A stretch of 13,187 nucleotides of DNA from JABWAJ01 sp046153985. Lineage in GTDB: Bacteria > Bacteroidota > Bacteroidia > Chitinophagales > Saprospiraceae. The notes under the pieces were generated by a model, which did no database searches, was not told the origin of the DNA, and worked only from the letters and a program-made list of their open reading frames with translations. This document shows, piece by piece, positions 1-6,601 of this stretch. The translations under genes and the position numbers were made by a program. Numbering within the stretch: position 1 is the first letter of the stretch; each line of letters begins with the position of its first letter. Location of the stretch: assembly GCA_046153985.1 (NCBI GenBank), contig JBJXFD010000160.1, positions 1 through 13,187 of the forward strand, written 5' to 3'.

Positions 1-6
1 ACGACT

Positions 7-26
7 TTTAACGCCTCTCTGTTAAA
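7..26. promoter_or_regulatory. Inverted repeat, candidate autoregulatory operator of the S24 repressor
   Basis: TTTAAC at 7-12 and GTTAAA at 21-26 form a 6-bp inverted repeat with an 8-nt spacer. The 20-bp dyad ends 15 nt before the ATG of the repressor. Helix-turn-helix repressors with an S24 domain commonly bind dyads of this size over their own promoter, so autoregulation is a reasonable inference. No second copy or clear promoter box is visible in the 41 nt available, and an AT-rich 6-mer pair can arise by chance. Confidence 0.35.
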
Positions 27-41
27 GCAGACTCCGATACT

Positions 42-890
42 ATGAATAGCATCATTACGCAACGGTTCATTAAGTGCCATGACCGGCTCCGCGAGGAAGG
101 GCGTGTGCGCTCCAGCAGGCAATTTGCCATGTCGTTAGACTATCTGCCACAGAGTTTAAGCGAAATATTGAAAAACCGTCGTGATGTAACAATCGAGTTG
201 CTGAGAAAAGCCATTGAAAAGTACAAAATGAACCCCGTGTACGTCCTGACCGGCGATGGGCCCATGTTCATGACCGAAGAAGACCACAAAACCTTTCGGG
301 TGCTGACCATCGTTACGGATTCAAAAGACGAAGAGCGCATCGTTCACGTACCGGTTCCCGCGCAAGCCGGTTATGCCGCCGAAATGGCCGGCCCTTCGTT
401 TGTTCATGATTTACCTTCGTTTACGCTGCCCGACTATAAATATAAAGCGGGCACCCATCGTTCTTTCGATGTGGCGGGCGACAGTATGGAACCCACCTTG
501 TTCGAAGGCGACAAGGTCATTTGCAGCTACGTTGAACCCGTTTTGTGGGAAAACGCCATTAAAGACAATTACGTTTATGTGGTGGTCACCCGGGGCGATG
601 TGTTGGTGAAACGGGTTTTTAACCATTTGAAAGACGAAAAAGCCCTGCTGCTGGCTTCAGACAATGTATTTTACGAACCTTACCGGGTTTTTATGAACGA
701 TATCCGGGAGATCTGGTACGTCCGGGCAAAAATCAGCCCTTTTTTGCCTTCTCCTCAAAACATCCAAAACCGAATCCACGAGGAAATGCGCGAGCTTCGG
801 CATACGGTGCAGCAGCAAAGCAAACAGCTCGACCTGATGCATTCCACCATTGAAAAAATTTTCACGAACAACGGAAACAACCATGAGTAA
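42..890 (+). CDS. S24-family (LexA/CI-like) transcriptional repressor
   Basis: This 282-aa cytoplasmic protein has the two-domain plan of LexA/CI-like regulators. Residues ~5-75 form a helix-turn-helix domain (FAMSLDYLPQSLSEILKNRR followed by an NPVYVLTGDGPMF segment usual in Bacteroidota members). Residues ~100-232 form the S24 serine peptidase fold: Ser148 in GDSMEPTL and Lys190 in VLVKRVF are the expected catalytic dyad, and Ala109-Gly110 (PAQAGY) sits where LexA-type proteins cut themselves. All parts for self-cleavage are therefore present, though activity is not shown. Residues ~240-275 (EEMRELRHTVQQQSKQLDL) look like an extra amphipathic helix or coiled coil beyond the peptidase fold. 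A dyad just upstream may be its operator. It overlaps the next gene by 8 nt. It could respond to DNA damage or be a domesticated prophage-type repressor; no phage genes lie nearby. Confidence 0.88.
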   Translation: MNSIITQRFIKCHDRLREEGRVRSSRQFAMSLDYLPQSLSEILKNRRDVTIELLRKAIEKYKMNPVYVLTGDGPMFMTEEDHKTFRVLTIVTDSKDEERIVHVPVPAQAGYAAEMAGPSFVHDLPSFTLPDYKYKAGTHRSFDVAGDSMEPTLFEGDKVICSYVEPVLWENAIKDNYVYVVVTRGDVLVKRVFNHLKDEKALLLASDNVFYEPYRVFMNDIREIWYVRAKISPFLPSPQNIQNRIHEEMRELRHTVQQQSKQLDLMHSTIEKIFTNNGNNHE

Positions 891-1110
891 CTTCACAATA
901 AAAGGCAAAGTCGTTTACAACAAACTTGGCATGGGATTCTGGGGCATTATAGACGATGCTGGCAACCAGTGGGAGCCGGTGAATTTGCCCAACCAGATCA
1001 AATACGATGGAAAGCAAGTAGAAGTCGTAGCCAGGGAAACCCACGAAGAATCCATCAACATGTGGGGCCGGACGGTTAAGATTGTTTCGTTTAGTACGAT
1101 GGCGCCGTAG
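883..1110 (+). CDS. Small conserved protein of unknown function, possible OB-like fold
   Basis: This 75-aa protein starts MSNFTIKGKVVYNKLGMGFW. I chose the ATG at 883, which overlaps the end of the repressor gene (ATGAGTAA), over the in-frame ATG at 850, because the latter would add 11 residues encoded wholly inside the repressor. The protein has no signal peptide, membrane segment or cysteine. Its alternating beta pattern, with GFWGIIDDAGNQWEPVNLP in the first half and VEVVARETHEESINMWGRTV in the second, resembles small single-domain beta-barrel (OB-like) proteins found in Bacteroidota and cyanobacteria; the fold is inference from pattern and memory. The overlap suggests translational coupling to the repressor, but its job is unknown. 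Confidence 0.7.
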   Translation: MSNFTIKGKVVYNKLGMGFWGIIDDAGNQWEPVNLPNQIKYDGKQVEVVARETHEESINMWGRTVKIVSFSTMAP

Positions 1111-1113
1111 GTT

Positions 1114-1169
1114 GGTTACTGGTTATTAGTTACTGGTTATTAGTCACCAATAACCAGTAACCAATAACC
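1114..1169. repeat. Repeat-built long hairpin between convergent genes, probable bidirectional terminator
   Basis: A 14-nt unit (GTTACTGGTTATTA) occurs twice in tandem at about 1115-1142, and inverted relatives fill 1147-1169. Arms 1121-1143 and 1147-1169 pair at 21 of 23 positions around a 3-nt loop. The structure begins just after the stop of the small gene and ends 2 nt before the stop of the convergent sugar kinase. Position and symmetry fit a terminator usable from both sides, although there is no long T-tract. Similar TTACTGG/CCAGTAA repeat hairpins are, from memory, dispersed in many bacterial genomes. Confidence 0.7.
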
Positions 1170-1170
1170 G

Positions 1171-2157
1171 CTAACCATAGCTGATTCGAATAATCTCCTC
1201 CGTTTCCGGCCGTGAGCGAAAAACATCGAAGGTCGTGCCCTGGGTTCTTAAAGCGCCGAGCGCGTTGGCAAACTGCGCCGCCCGGACATAGTTGTCGCGG
1301 TCTTCCAGCAAACCGAAGGCAAGTCCGCCTGCAAACGAATCGCCGCAGCCGGTGGTGTCAATCACTTCCTCGACCCAAACCGATTTCACAAAATCGGTCT
1401 TCATTTCCCCCTGAGCATCTAATGAATACACCATGCACCCCCGTGCATCGAGGGTGATGCAAAGCGCTTTTATACCCAGATTCAGCACGTAGCGCGCAAA
1501 ATCAGCCATATCGGCTTCACTTAATTCCTGGTAGGTTTCGGTGAGTTCATCTTCTGCGTATTCTTTTTTAAACCAGCAACAACCGGCTTCTTCGATGTTC
1601 ATTTTCAGGATGTCAATATAAGGCAGCCACAGATCCCGCTCCACCCAAAAACGCCGTAGCCGGTCGCCGGTAGTCGTCACCGTTGTTGTTGGGCCGTGCG
1701 CATCGAAGATGGTAATGGCGTCCGGTTTTCTATGCTCATAGATATAGCGCAGTGTTTCCAGCGGAACCTCGTAATCGGAGATTGGAACGCCGACAAAAAC
1801 ATCGCTGTCCAAAACCAACTGAACATCCCGCGGGCTGATCGGCGGCATAAACGCCGTTTGTTTTTCAAGGCGGTTGTTCTGATCCACAAAACGAAGCTGG
1901 ATGACATCGCCCTGGTCGGCTTCATCAAAAATGGTTTCCAGCTCGATATTGGCGTAGGCGCCCAACAGTTCGCGAACGGCAGCGGTGTCTTTTTTTCGGA
2001 TATGGGTGACTGGCGCCACCGTTCCGATCCCTTCCAATAACTTGGCCAAAGCAATTACAGGATGGGTTGCACAACCGTATTTGACAATCTGCATCCCTTT
2101 ACTGGTCGTGATGTGATCATAAGGAATCGGGCCGAGGACGGCGATCTTGTAGCTCAT
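1171..2157 (-). CDS. PfkB-family carbohydrate/nucleoside kinase
   Basis: This 328-aa cytoplasmic kinase transfers phosphate from ATP to a sugar or nucleoside. The C-terminal PfkB signature DTTGCGDSFAGG lies at residues 267-278, with Asp273 as the expected catalytic base and the GCGD turn as anion hole. Asp14 near the N-terminus matches a usual substrate contact, and NIEE at 187-190 matches the NxxE magnesium/phosphate motif. The usual N-terminal GG-x3-N substrate motif is not evident; around residues 27-34 the sequence reads YGCATHPV. This suggests a divergent subfamily, and the substrate cannot be named. I chose the ATG at 2157; the frame extends upstream only to a TTG at 2181. It is transcribed away from purM and converges on the small gene at 883-1110. 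Confidence 0.87.
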   Translation of the reverse strand: MSYKIAVLGPIPYDHITTSKGMQIVKYGCATHPVIALAKLLEGIGTVAPVTHIRKKDTAAVRELLGAYANIELETIFDEADQGDVIQLRFVDQNNRLEKQTAFMPPISPRDVQLVLDSDVFVGVPISDYEVPLETLRYIYEHRKPDAITIFDAHGPTTTVTTTGDRLRRFWVERDLWLPYIDILKMNIEEAGCCWFKKEYAEDELTETYQELSEADMADFARYVLNLGIKALCITLDARGCMVYSLDAQGEMKTDFVKSVWVEEVIDTTGCGDSFAGGLAFGLLEDRDNYVRAAQFANALGALRTQGTTFDVFRSRPETEEIIRISYG

Positions 2158-2239
2158 TAGTTTTTCATTTTGTCGAACCAAGATACACCGAATGGTTAAA
2201 TTTCATTGCAGGATGCCGTATTTTCAGTTTCAGTTCGAT

Positions 2240-2247
2240 TACTTTTG
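2240..2247 (+). promoter_or_regulatory. Bacteroidota-type -7 box upstream of purM
   Basis: TACTTTTG matches the TAnnTTTG -7 consensus of Bacteroidota at every defined position, 78 nt before the purM start codon. No TTG at the usual -33 distance is visible, the nearest upstream TTG (2206-2208) being too far away. If used, transcription would start near 2254 and place the palindrome at 2265-2297 in the 5' untranslated leader. Confidence 0.45.
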
Positions 2248-2264
2248 CGTCCTATATGGAGCTG

Positions 2265-2297
2265 AAACCTATAAGGTTTTCAAAACCTTATAGGTTT
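2265..2297. repeat. Perfect inverted repeat, 16-bp arms with a 1-nt centre
   Basis: AAACCTATAAGGTTTT at 2265-2280 is the exact reverse complement of 2282-2297, with a single C between. It lies in the divergent region between the sugar kinase and purM, 28 nt before the purM ATG and just after the candidate -7 box, so it would form a strong leader hairpin in purM mRNA. From memory, very similar ACCTTATAGGT palindromes are dispersed in Bacteroidota intergenic regions, so a repeat family is as likely as a purM-specific regulator. Confidence 0.85.
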
Positions 2298-2325
2298 GTA
2301 TGATCACTAAAATCCAATCGCACTG

Positions 2326-3501
2326 ATGTCTGAACGATATAAATACGACCAACGGGGAGTTTCTGCAACCAAAGACGAGGTACATGCCGCCGTTCAGCAC
2401 TTAGACAAGGGCTTGTTTCCCAATGCCTTTTGCAAAATACTGCCCGATGTAGCTTCGGGCGACCCCGATTACTGCAACATCATGCACGCCGATACCGCCG
2501 GCACCAAAACCAGTCTGGCTTACCTCTACTGGAAAGAAACGGGCAACCTCGACATCTGGGAAGGCATTGCGCAGGACGCCATTGTCATGAACCTCGACGA
2601 CATGGCCTGCGTGGGTTGTGTGGATGAGATCATCCTTTCTTCCACCATTGGGCGCAACAAACATTTAGTGGATGGTTCGGTCATCGGGGCCGTCATCGGT
2701 GGCACTTCCCGTTTTGTGGAAAAAATGCAGGAATACGGCATTCGGATTCACTTGGCCGGTGGCGAAACGGCTGACGTGGGCGATATCGTGCGCACAATTG
2801 ACGTTGGATTTACCGCGTTTGCCCGGATGAAGCGCGCCGACCTAGTCGTGAACGACATCCGGCCCGGCGACGTGGTGGTTGGCCTGGCTTCTTACGGACA
2901 GGCGATTTATGAAAATACGTACAACGGTGGAACCGGCAGCAATGGCCTCACCTCCGCCAGGCACGACATCCTGAACAAAATTTACGCCGAGCGCTTCCCG
3001 GAAAGCTACGACCCACGCACCCCGCTGGATTTTATCTACACCGGCAGCAGACGCCTGACCGACAAAATACTCATAGGTGGCAAATCCATTGACGTAGGTC
3101 AGCTGATCCTTTCGCCTACGCGCACCTATTTGCCGGTGTTGAAAGAAGTGCTGCACCAACTCCGCCCCCATTTGCACGGCCTCATCCACTGCACCGGGGG
3201 CGGGCAAACGAAAGTGCTCAAATTCATCGAAAATGCCCGGGTGGTGAAAAATAACCTCCTGCCCCTGCCGCCGCTGTTTCAATTGGTGCATGACGAATCC
3301 GGAACAAGCTGGAAAGAAATGTACCAGGTTTTCAATATGGGACACCGGCTGGAGGTCTATTTGCCCGAAGCGCATGCCCAACGGGTTATAGATATTTCGG
3401 CAGCTTTTGGCATCGAAGCGGCGGTGATCGGGCATGTAGAAGCCCACCATGGCAGCGCTGTTCGCATCGAAAGCCCGCATGGAACCTTTGAATATCAATA
3501 A
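2326..3501 (+). CDS. purM: Phosphoribosylformylglycinamidine cyclo-ligase (AIR synthase)
   Basis: This 391-aa cytosolic enzyme of de novo purine synthesis closes the imidazole ring, converting FGAM and ATP to AIR. Visible family motifs are DTAGTK at residues 56-61 and MNLDD at 88-92 (ATP/metal binding region), LAGGETAD at 143-150, and SNGLTSAR at 205-212 in the second PurM/AIRS domain. It is longer than the roughly 345-aa E. coli PurM and has the form common in Bacteroidota, where it is often annotated only as AIR synthase-related; hence the small reserve about the exact reaction. The ATG at 2326 directly precedes the conserved RYKYDQRGVSATK start. The endonuclease III gene begins 1 nt after its stop, so the two are very probably co-transcribed. 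No other pur gene is in the window. Confidence 0.87.
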   Translation: MSERYKYDQRGVSATKDEVHAAVQHLDKGLFPNAFCKILPDVASGDPDYCNIMHADTAGTKTSLAYLYWKETGNLDIWEGIAQDAIVMNLDDMACVGCVDEIILSSTIGRNKHLVDGSVIGAVIGGTSRFVEKMQEYGIRIHLAGGETADVGDIVRTIDVGFTAFARMKRADLVVNDIRPGDVVVGLASYGQAIYENTYNGGTGSNGLTSARHDILNKIYAERFPESYDPRTPLDFIYTGSRRLTDKILIGGKSIDVGQLILSPTRTYLPVLKEVLHQLRPHLHGLIHCTGGGQTKVLKFIENARVVKNNLLPLPPLFQLVHDESGTSWKEMYQVFNMGHRLEVYLPEAHAQRVIDISAAFGIEAAVIGHVEAHHGSAVRIESPHGTFEYQ

Positions 3502-3502
3502 G

Positions 3503-4153
3503 ATGGCCCTCGGAAAAAAACAAAAAGCGGCAGCCATTGCGGCCATCCTTGAAGACCTGTTTCCGGAAACACCCATTCCACTGTCGCATGAAGACGCCTA
3601 CACGCTGCTGATTGCCGTATTGCTTTCGGCGCAGTGTACCGACGAGCGGGTGAATAAAATTACGCCCATCCTGTTTGCGCGGGCCGACACGCCATTCGAA
3701 ATGGTCAAACTCGAAGTGGACGAAATCCGTGAGATCATCAAGCCTTGTGGCCTATCGCCGCGCAAATCGCAGGCTATTTTTGGCTTGTCGCAAATTTTAA
3801 TTGAAAAATATGGGGGCCGTGTTCCCGATAGCTTCGAAGCGCTGGAAGCCCTGCCCGGCGTAGGCCACAAAACGGCCTCGGTGGTGATGTCGCAAGCTTT
3901 TGGCGTGCCTGCTTTTCCGGTGGACACGCATATCCACCGCTTAGCCTGGCGCTGGGGTTTGAGCAGCGGCAAAAACGTGGAGCAAACCGAAGCTGACCTC
4001 AAGCACCTCTTTCCCAGAGACACCTGGAATAAACTGCACCTGCAGATTATCTTTTTCGGACGGCAATATTGCCCCGCGCGGGGGCATGATCCGGTGAAGT
4101 GTCCTATTTGCAGTAAGTATGGGATTAAAGCATTGTTTGAATTACACAAGTAA
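3503..4153 (+). CDS. nth: Endonuclease III (DNA glycosylase/AP lyase), with a reduced iron-sulfur loop
   Basis: This 216-aa base-excision repair enzyme removes oxidised pyrimidines and nicks the abasic site. The helix-hairpin-helix LPGVGHKTA is at residues 117-125, with catalytic Lys123; catalytic Asp141 is in VDTHIHR, 18 residues later, as in E. coli Nth. LLSAQCTD (40-47) and GLSPRKSQ (83-90) are also typical. The C-terminus carries only three cysteines, C190-x9-C200-x2-C203, instead of the classical C-x6-C-x2-C-x5-C, so a normal [4Fe-4S] cluster is doubtful. I recall that Flavobacteriia Nth proteins lack this loop's cysteines, so this may be a clade-level variant and not a defect. I chose the ATG at 3503, 1 nt after purM; in-frame ATGs at 3449 and 3479 lie inside purM. 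Confidence 0.92.
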   Translation: MALGKKQKAAAIAAILEDLFPETPIPLSHEDAYTLLIAVLLSAQCTDERVNKITPILFARADTPFEMVKLEVDEIREIIKPCGLSPRKSQAIFGLSQILIEKYGGRVPDSFEALEALPGVGHKTASVVMSQAFGVPAFPVDTHIHRLAWRWGLSSGKNVEQTEADLKHLFPRDTWNKLHLQIIFFGRQYCPARGHDPVKCPICSKYGIKALFELHK

Positions 4154-4179
4154 CTCCAAGCGCCTTCCATAGCAATGCG

Positions 4180-4241
4180 GTTAAATTCTCGTTAAAACAG
4201 TCCGCCAGCCTTAGCAAAGCGAATTTATATACCTATTTTTA
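4180..4241 (+). promoter_or_regulatory. Candidate promoter/regulator region of the first exported paralog
   Basis: Two GTTAAA hexamers stand 11 bp apart at 4180-4196, followed after exactly 30 nt by ATATACCTATTTTTA at 4227-4241. The TATTTTTA at its end (4234-4241) matches the TAnnTTTG -7 box except for the last base, 61 nt before the start codon. The same two boxes, with the same 30-nt gap, precede the second paralog at 5347-5407. The direct repeat spaced one helical turn apart looks like a site for a tandemly bound activator; that is inference. Confidence 0.45.
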
Positions 4242-4302
4242 TTGTGATCAACTTTGTGCTTCAAATGGAGGTAAAAGGATTTTATCACACCTAAAATGCT
4301 AT

Positions 4303-5283
4303 ATGATGCGTACTTTAACCCTTGTTATCTGGTTGAATTCTTTAGCCGTTTTTGGGATTAGCCAGAAGGCTGAATACAACACCTTGGCCGCGCCTGCTGT
4401 TTCATTACTCGACGTTCCTACCCTGCCTCATGACCGGAATATTGAAGTCTATTTTTCCGGAGAGTCCAGACCTGCCAAAAATTACCTGCATCTAAAATAC
4501 CTGACCGCCCAAAAGAAAGGACATGATGATTTGAACCAATTGGTGCTTGAATTAAAAAACCAAGCCCGGAAAGAGGGCGCCGATGCCATCATGGTATTGC
4601 AAACCCAAAAAAGAGTGGATCAGGTCGTTTCCGGTGATGTTTATTACAATGTAGAAGTTGCCAGTATGGATGCATTAGCGGTCGTTTATCCTGAAAACCT
4701 GCAATATTACCCCGGGCAACTAAAAGCCTGGAAATTTTTCTTGCCAGACTCAACCGGGCAGCGCTGGCAAGTGGCCGCTGTGCAATCCTTCAATTTCAAA
4801 GGACAGTTCGCTGCGCAAACTGGAAAAAAGAACCTTATAGACTGGTACCGATTCAATTCACACCAATATCTGCTGGAAACCCCCGGCGCCCTTATCCGAA
4901 TAACCACAGATGGCTTTAATCGCCAAAGAAGACGCTTTTTGGCAGACAATCGATCGGTTCGCATCTACTACGAAAAAGAAACTCCAAAAATCAAAAAGCT
5001 CGTATCCTTTAAAGAAGATATTGCACAGCATTCGATTCTTTACCACTACACAACAGGAATTGAACGTGCAACCAGCCGGGAAATCTACCATAATCTGACG
5101 CCTAACACCCGCTTTTTTGAATACCCGGAATTCGATGAAAACGGAAAAGTCAAGGCTTATTTGTATTTAAAACAGGAGGGGGAAAAGAAGGCGCAATTTC
5201 TGCGCGTGGAATACGAAAATTACACAGAAGAAGACTGGAACGCGCACGTTAAAGCTTTGATCGTTGCAGAATTGGGAGAATAA
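4303..5283 (+). CDS. Exported protein of unknown function, paralog 1 of a tandem pair
   Basis: I do not recognise a named family for this 326-aa protein. It begins MMRTLTLVIWLNSLAVFGIS, a short hydrophobic N-terminus consistent with a Sec signal peptide and without a lipobox. The N-terminal third carries LLDVPTLPHDRNIEVYFSGE, then LHLKYLTAQKKGHDDLNQLV, then ARKEGADAIMVLQTQ. That last run (long helix, then GADAI and a strand) loosely recalls small YbjQ/DUF4156-type domains, a weak inference. The C-terminal half is beta-rich and ends with a very conserved block (FEYPEFDENGKVKAYLYLKQ through EDWNAHVKALIVAELGE). No catalytic motif or other membrane helix is visible. It shares roughly half its residues with the next gene, highest at the C-terminus. 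Either ATG (4303 or 4306) could start it. Confidence 0.8.
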   Translation: MMRTLTLVIWLNSLAVFGISQKAEYNTLAAPAVSLLDVPTLPHDRNIEVYFSGESRPAKNYLHLKYLTAQKKGHDDLNQLVLELKNQARKEGADAIMVLQTQKRVDQVVSGDVYYNVEVASMDALAVVYPENLQYYPGQLKAWKFFLPDSTGQRWQVAAVQSFNFKGQFAAQTGKKNLIDWYRFNSHQYLLETPGALIRITTDGFNRQRRRFLADNRSVRIYYEKETPKIKKLVSFKEDIAQHSILYHYTTGIERATSREIYHNLTPNTRFFEYPEFDENGKVKAYLYLKQEGEKKAQFLRVEYENYTEEDWNAHVKALIVAELGE

Positions 5284-5346
5284 ATTTCGTTCCCACAAGC
5301 GTGTCCAATATTGCACAAACGTAAGTTTGGCGGATCACGTAGTGAG

Positions 5347-5407
5347 GTTAAAATTCCGTTAAATCCTTATTCTCGCAAAAAAAATTGCAGCAGATATACT
5401 ATTTTTA
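5347..5407 (+). promoter_or_regulatory. Candidate promoter/regulator region of the second exported paralog
   Basis: GTTAAAATTCCGTTAAA at 5347-5363 repeats the hexamer pair with the same 11-bp period as upstream of paralog 1, and ATATACTATTTTTA follows at 5394-5407, again after 30 nt. TATTTTTA (5400-5407) is a near match to the TAnnTTTG -7 box, 53 nt before the ATG at 5461. Conservation of both boxes and their spacing, in otherwise diverged non-coding DNA, supports function and separate transcription of the second copy. Confidence 0.45.
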
Positions 5408-5460
5408 GGACAATTGTATTTGAAAGAACCAATTATTCTCCTCACCAAAACCACTTCACG

Positions 5461-6444
5461 ATGCGTATCTCTACTTACCTGACGGCCATCGCCGTATTGT
5501 TTTTCTCAGGCATTTCTGAAATTCAGGCGCAGATGCCTGCTCAAACGGGTGAATCAACCCTGCTCGATGTGCCTATCCCGCCTCACAACCGGAATGTAGA
5601 AACTTATTTTTCCGGCGAATCCAGACCTGCCAAGTCATACCTGCACCTGAAATATTTAAGCGCAAAAAAAACAGGACATGACGACCTGAACCAACTCGTG
5701 CTGGATTTGAAAAAGCAGGCCCAGGCGAGTGGTGCTGATGCCATCATTGTGCTGGAGACTCAAAAAACGGTAAATGAGTTTTTTTCCGATGGTCATTCCG
5801 GCATTGTTGAAACCGCTACGATGGATGCATTGGCGGTGGTGTACCCGGAAAACCTGAAATTCATCCCGGGCAGCGTCAAGGCATGGAAAGTCCACCTGCC
5901 CGGCAAAGACGGACAAACCTGGCAACTGGCGGCTACGCAGGAATTCAATTTCATGGAGCAGCCGGCAAGCAGTACAGGAACCCTGAAATGGATCGGCTGG
6001 CTGAAAAAATGGAACCATGCATATCTGCTGGAAAGACCAGAATTGGTTGAAAAAGTGATCATGGGCGATTTTAACCGCGAAAAAAAGCGGGTTTTAGTAG
6101 ACAACCGAACTGTTCGCCTCTACTACAAGCCAAATAGCACCAATAAAAAAATTGAAAAACTTAAAATTGCTACAAGCAATGTGAATGAGCAGACGGTGTA
6201 TTATCACTATACGCCCGATGGTGAAAAGGTGGCCAGCCGGGAGATGATTTTCGATTATGCGCCAAAAACGCGCTACTTTGAATACCCGGAATTTGATGAA
6301 AACGGCAATGTCAAGGGCTATTTGTACTTAAAACAAGAAGGGGAAAAGAAAGAACAGTTTTTGCGCCTCGATTACGATTTCTATACAGAAGAAGACTGGA
6401 ACGCGCATGTTAAAGCCTTGGTTGTCGCGGAATTGGGGGAATAA
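5461..6444 (+). CDS. Exported protein of unknown function, paralog 2 of a tandem pair
   Basis: This 327-aa protein is homologous to the preceding one over its whole length. I chose the ATG at 5461 because it opens a good Sec signal peptide (MRISTYLTAIAVLFFSGISE, likely cut after EIQA); the frame continues upstream to 5311, but the added 50 residues have no counterpart in paralog 1 and would cover the shared promoter boxes. Shared blocks include YFSGESRPAK, LHLKYL, GHDDLNQLVL, GADAI, MDALAVVYPENL and the almost identical C-terminal 50 residues ending VAELGE. The middle (about residues 165-235) is more diverged, suggesting a shared framework with a variable surface. It probably acts in the periplasm or is secreted. 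No enzyme motif is recognised. Confidence 0.82.
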   Translation: MRISTYLTAIAVLFFSGISEIQAQMPAQTGESTLLDVPIPPHNRNVETYFSGESRPAKSYLHLKYLSAKKTGHDDLNQLVLDLKKQAQASGADAIIVLETQKTVNEFFSDGHSGIVETATMDALAVVYPENLKFIPGSVKAWKVHLPGKDGQTWQLAATQEFNFMEQPASSTGTLKWIGWLKKWNHAYLLERPELVEKVIMGDFNREKKRVLVDNRTVRLYYKPNSTNKKIEKLKIATSNVNEQTVYYHYTPDGEKVASREMIFDYAPKTRYFEYPEFDENGNVKGYLYLKQEGEKKEQFLRLDYDFYTEEDWNAHVKALVVAELGE

Positions 6445-6601
6445 AATGTACAGCTAAAGGATGGGCGCAAATTGTTTTGAAAAAGCGGATGTTTTAGGGT
6501 GTTTGTCAAATGGATGTCAAAACGGAGACTTGTTGTGCACAAAAAGCAAGTTGGTTTGTTAGGCTTCTAATATTGATTTTTTCATCCAAAACAATTCACG
6601 C

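Noticed and set aside
42..1110. Repressor as sign of a prophage or defence island
   Set aside because: No integrase, attachment repeat, phage or defence gene is visible beside it; the next genes are ordinary chromosomal ones.
1111..1170. Repeats considered as a small CRISPR array
   Set aside because: Units abut without unique spacers and include inverted copies, so they form a hairpin and not an array; no cas gene is nearby.
2158..2181. TTG start giving the sugar kinase 8 more residues
   Set aside because: The ATG at 2157 directly precedes the PfkB core strand; the upstream codon is only a TTG.
2842..3576. 244-aa open frame on the minus strand opposite purM
   Set aside because: It lies wholly antisense to a well-conserved purM and the start of nth and has no recognisable domain; it is a by-product of GC-rich codon use.
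3598..4170. 190-aa minus-strand open frame opposite nth
   Set aside because: Antisense to conserved catalytic motifs of endonuclease III, with no domain of its own.
5311..5460. 50-codon upstream extension of the second exported paralog
   Set aside because: It has no match in paralog 1, would bury the signal peptide and would cover the shared upstream boxes.
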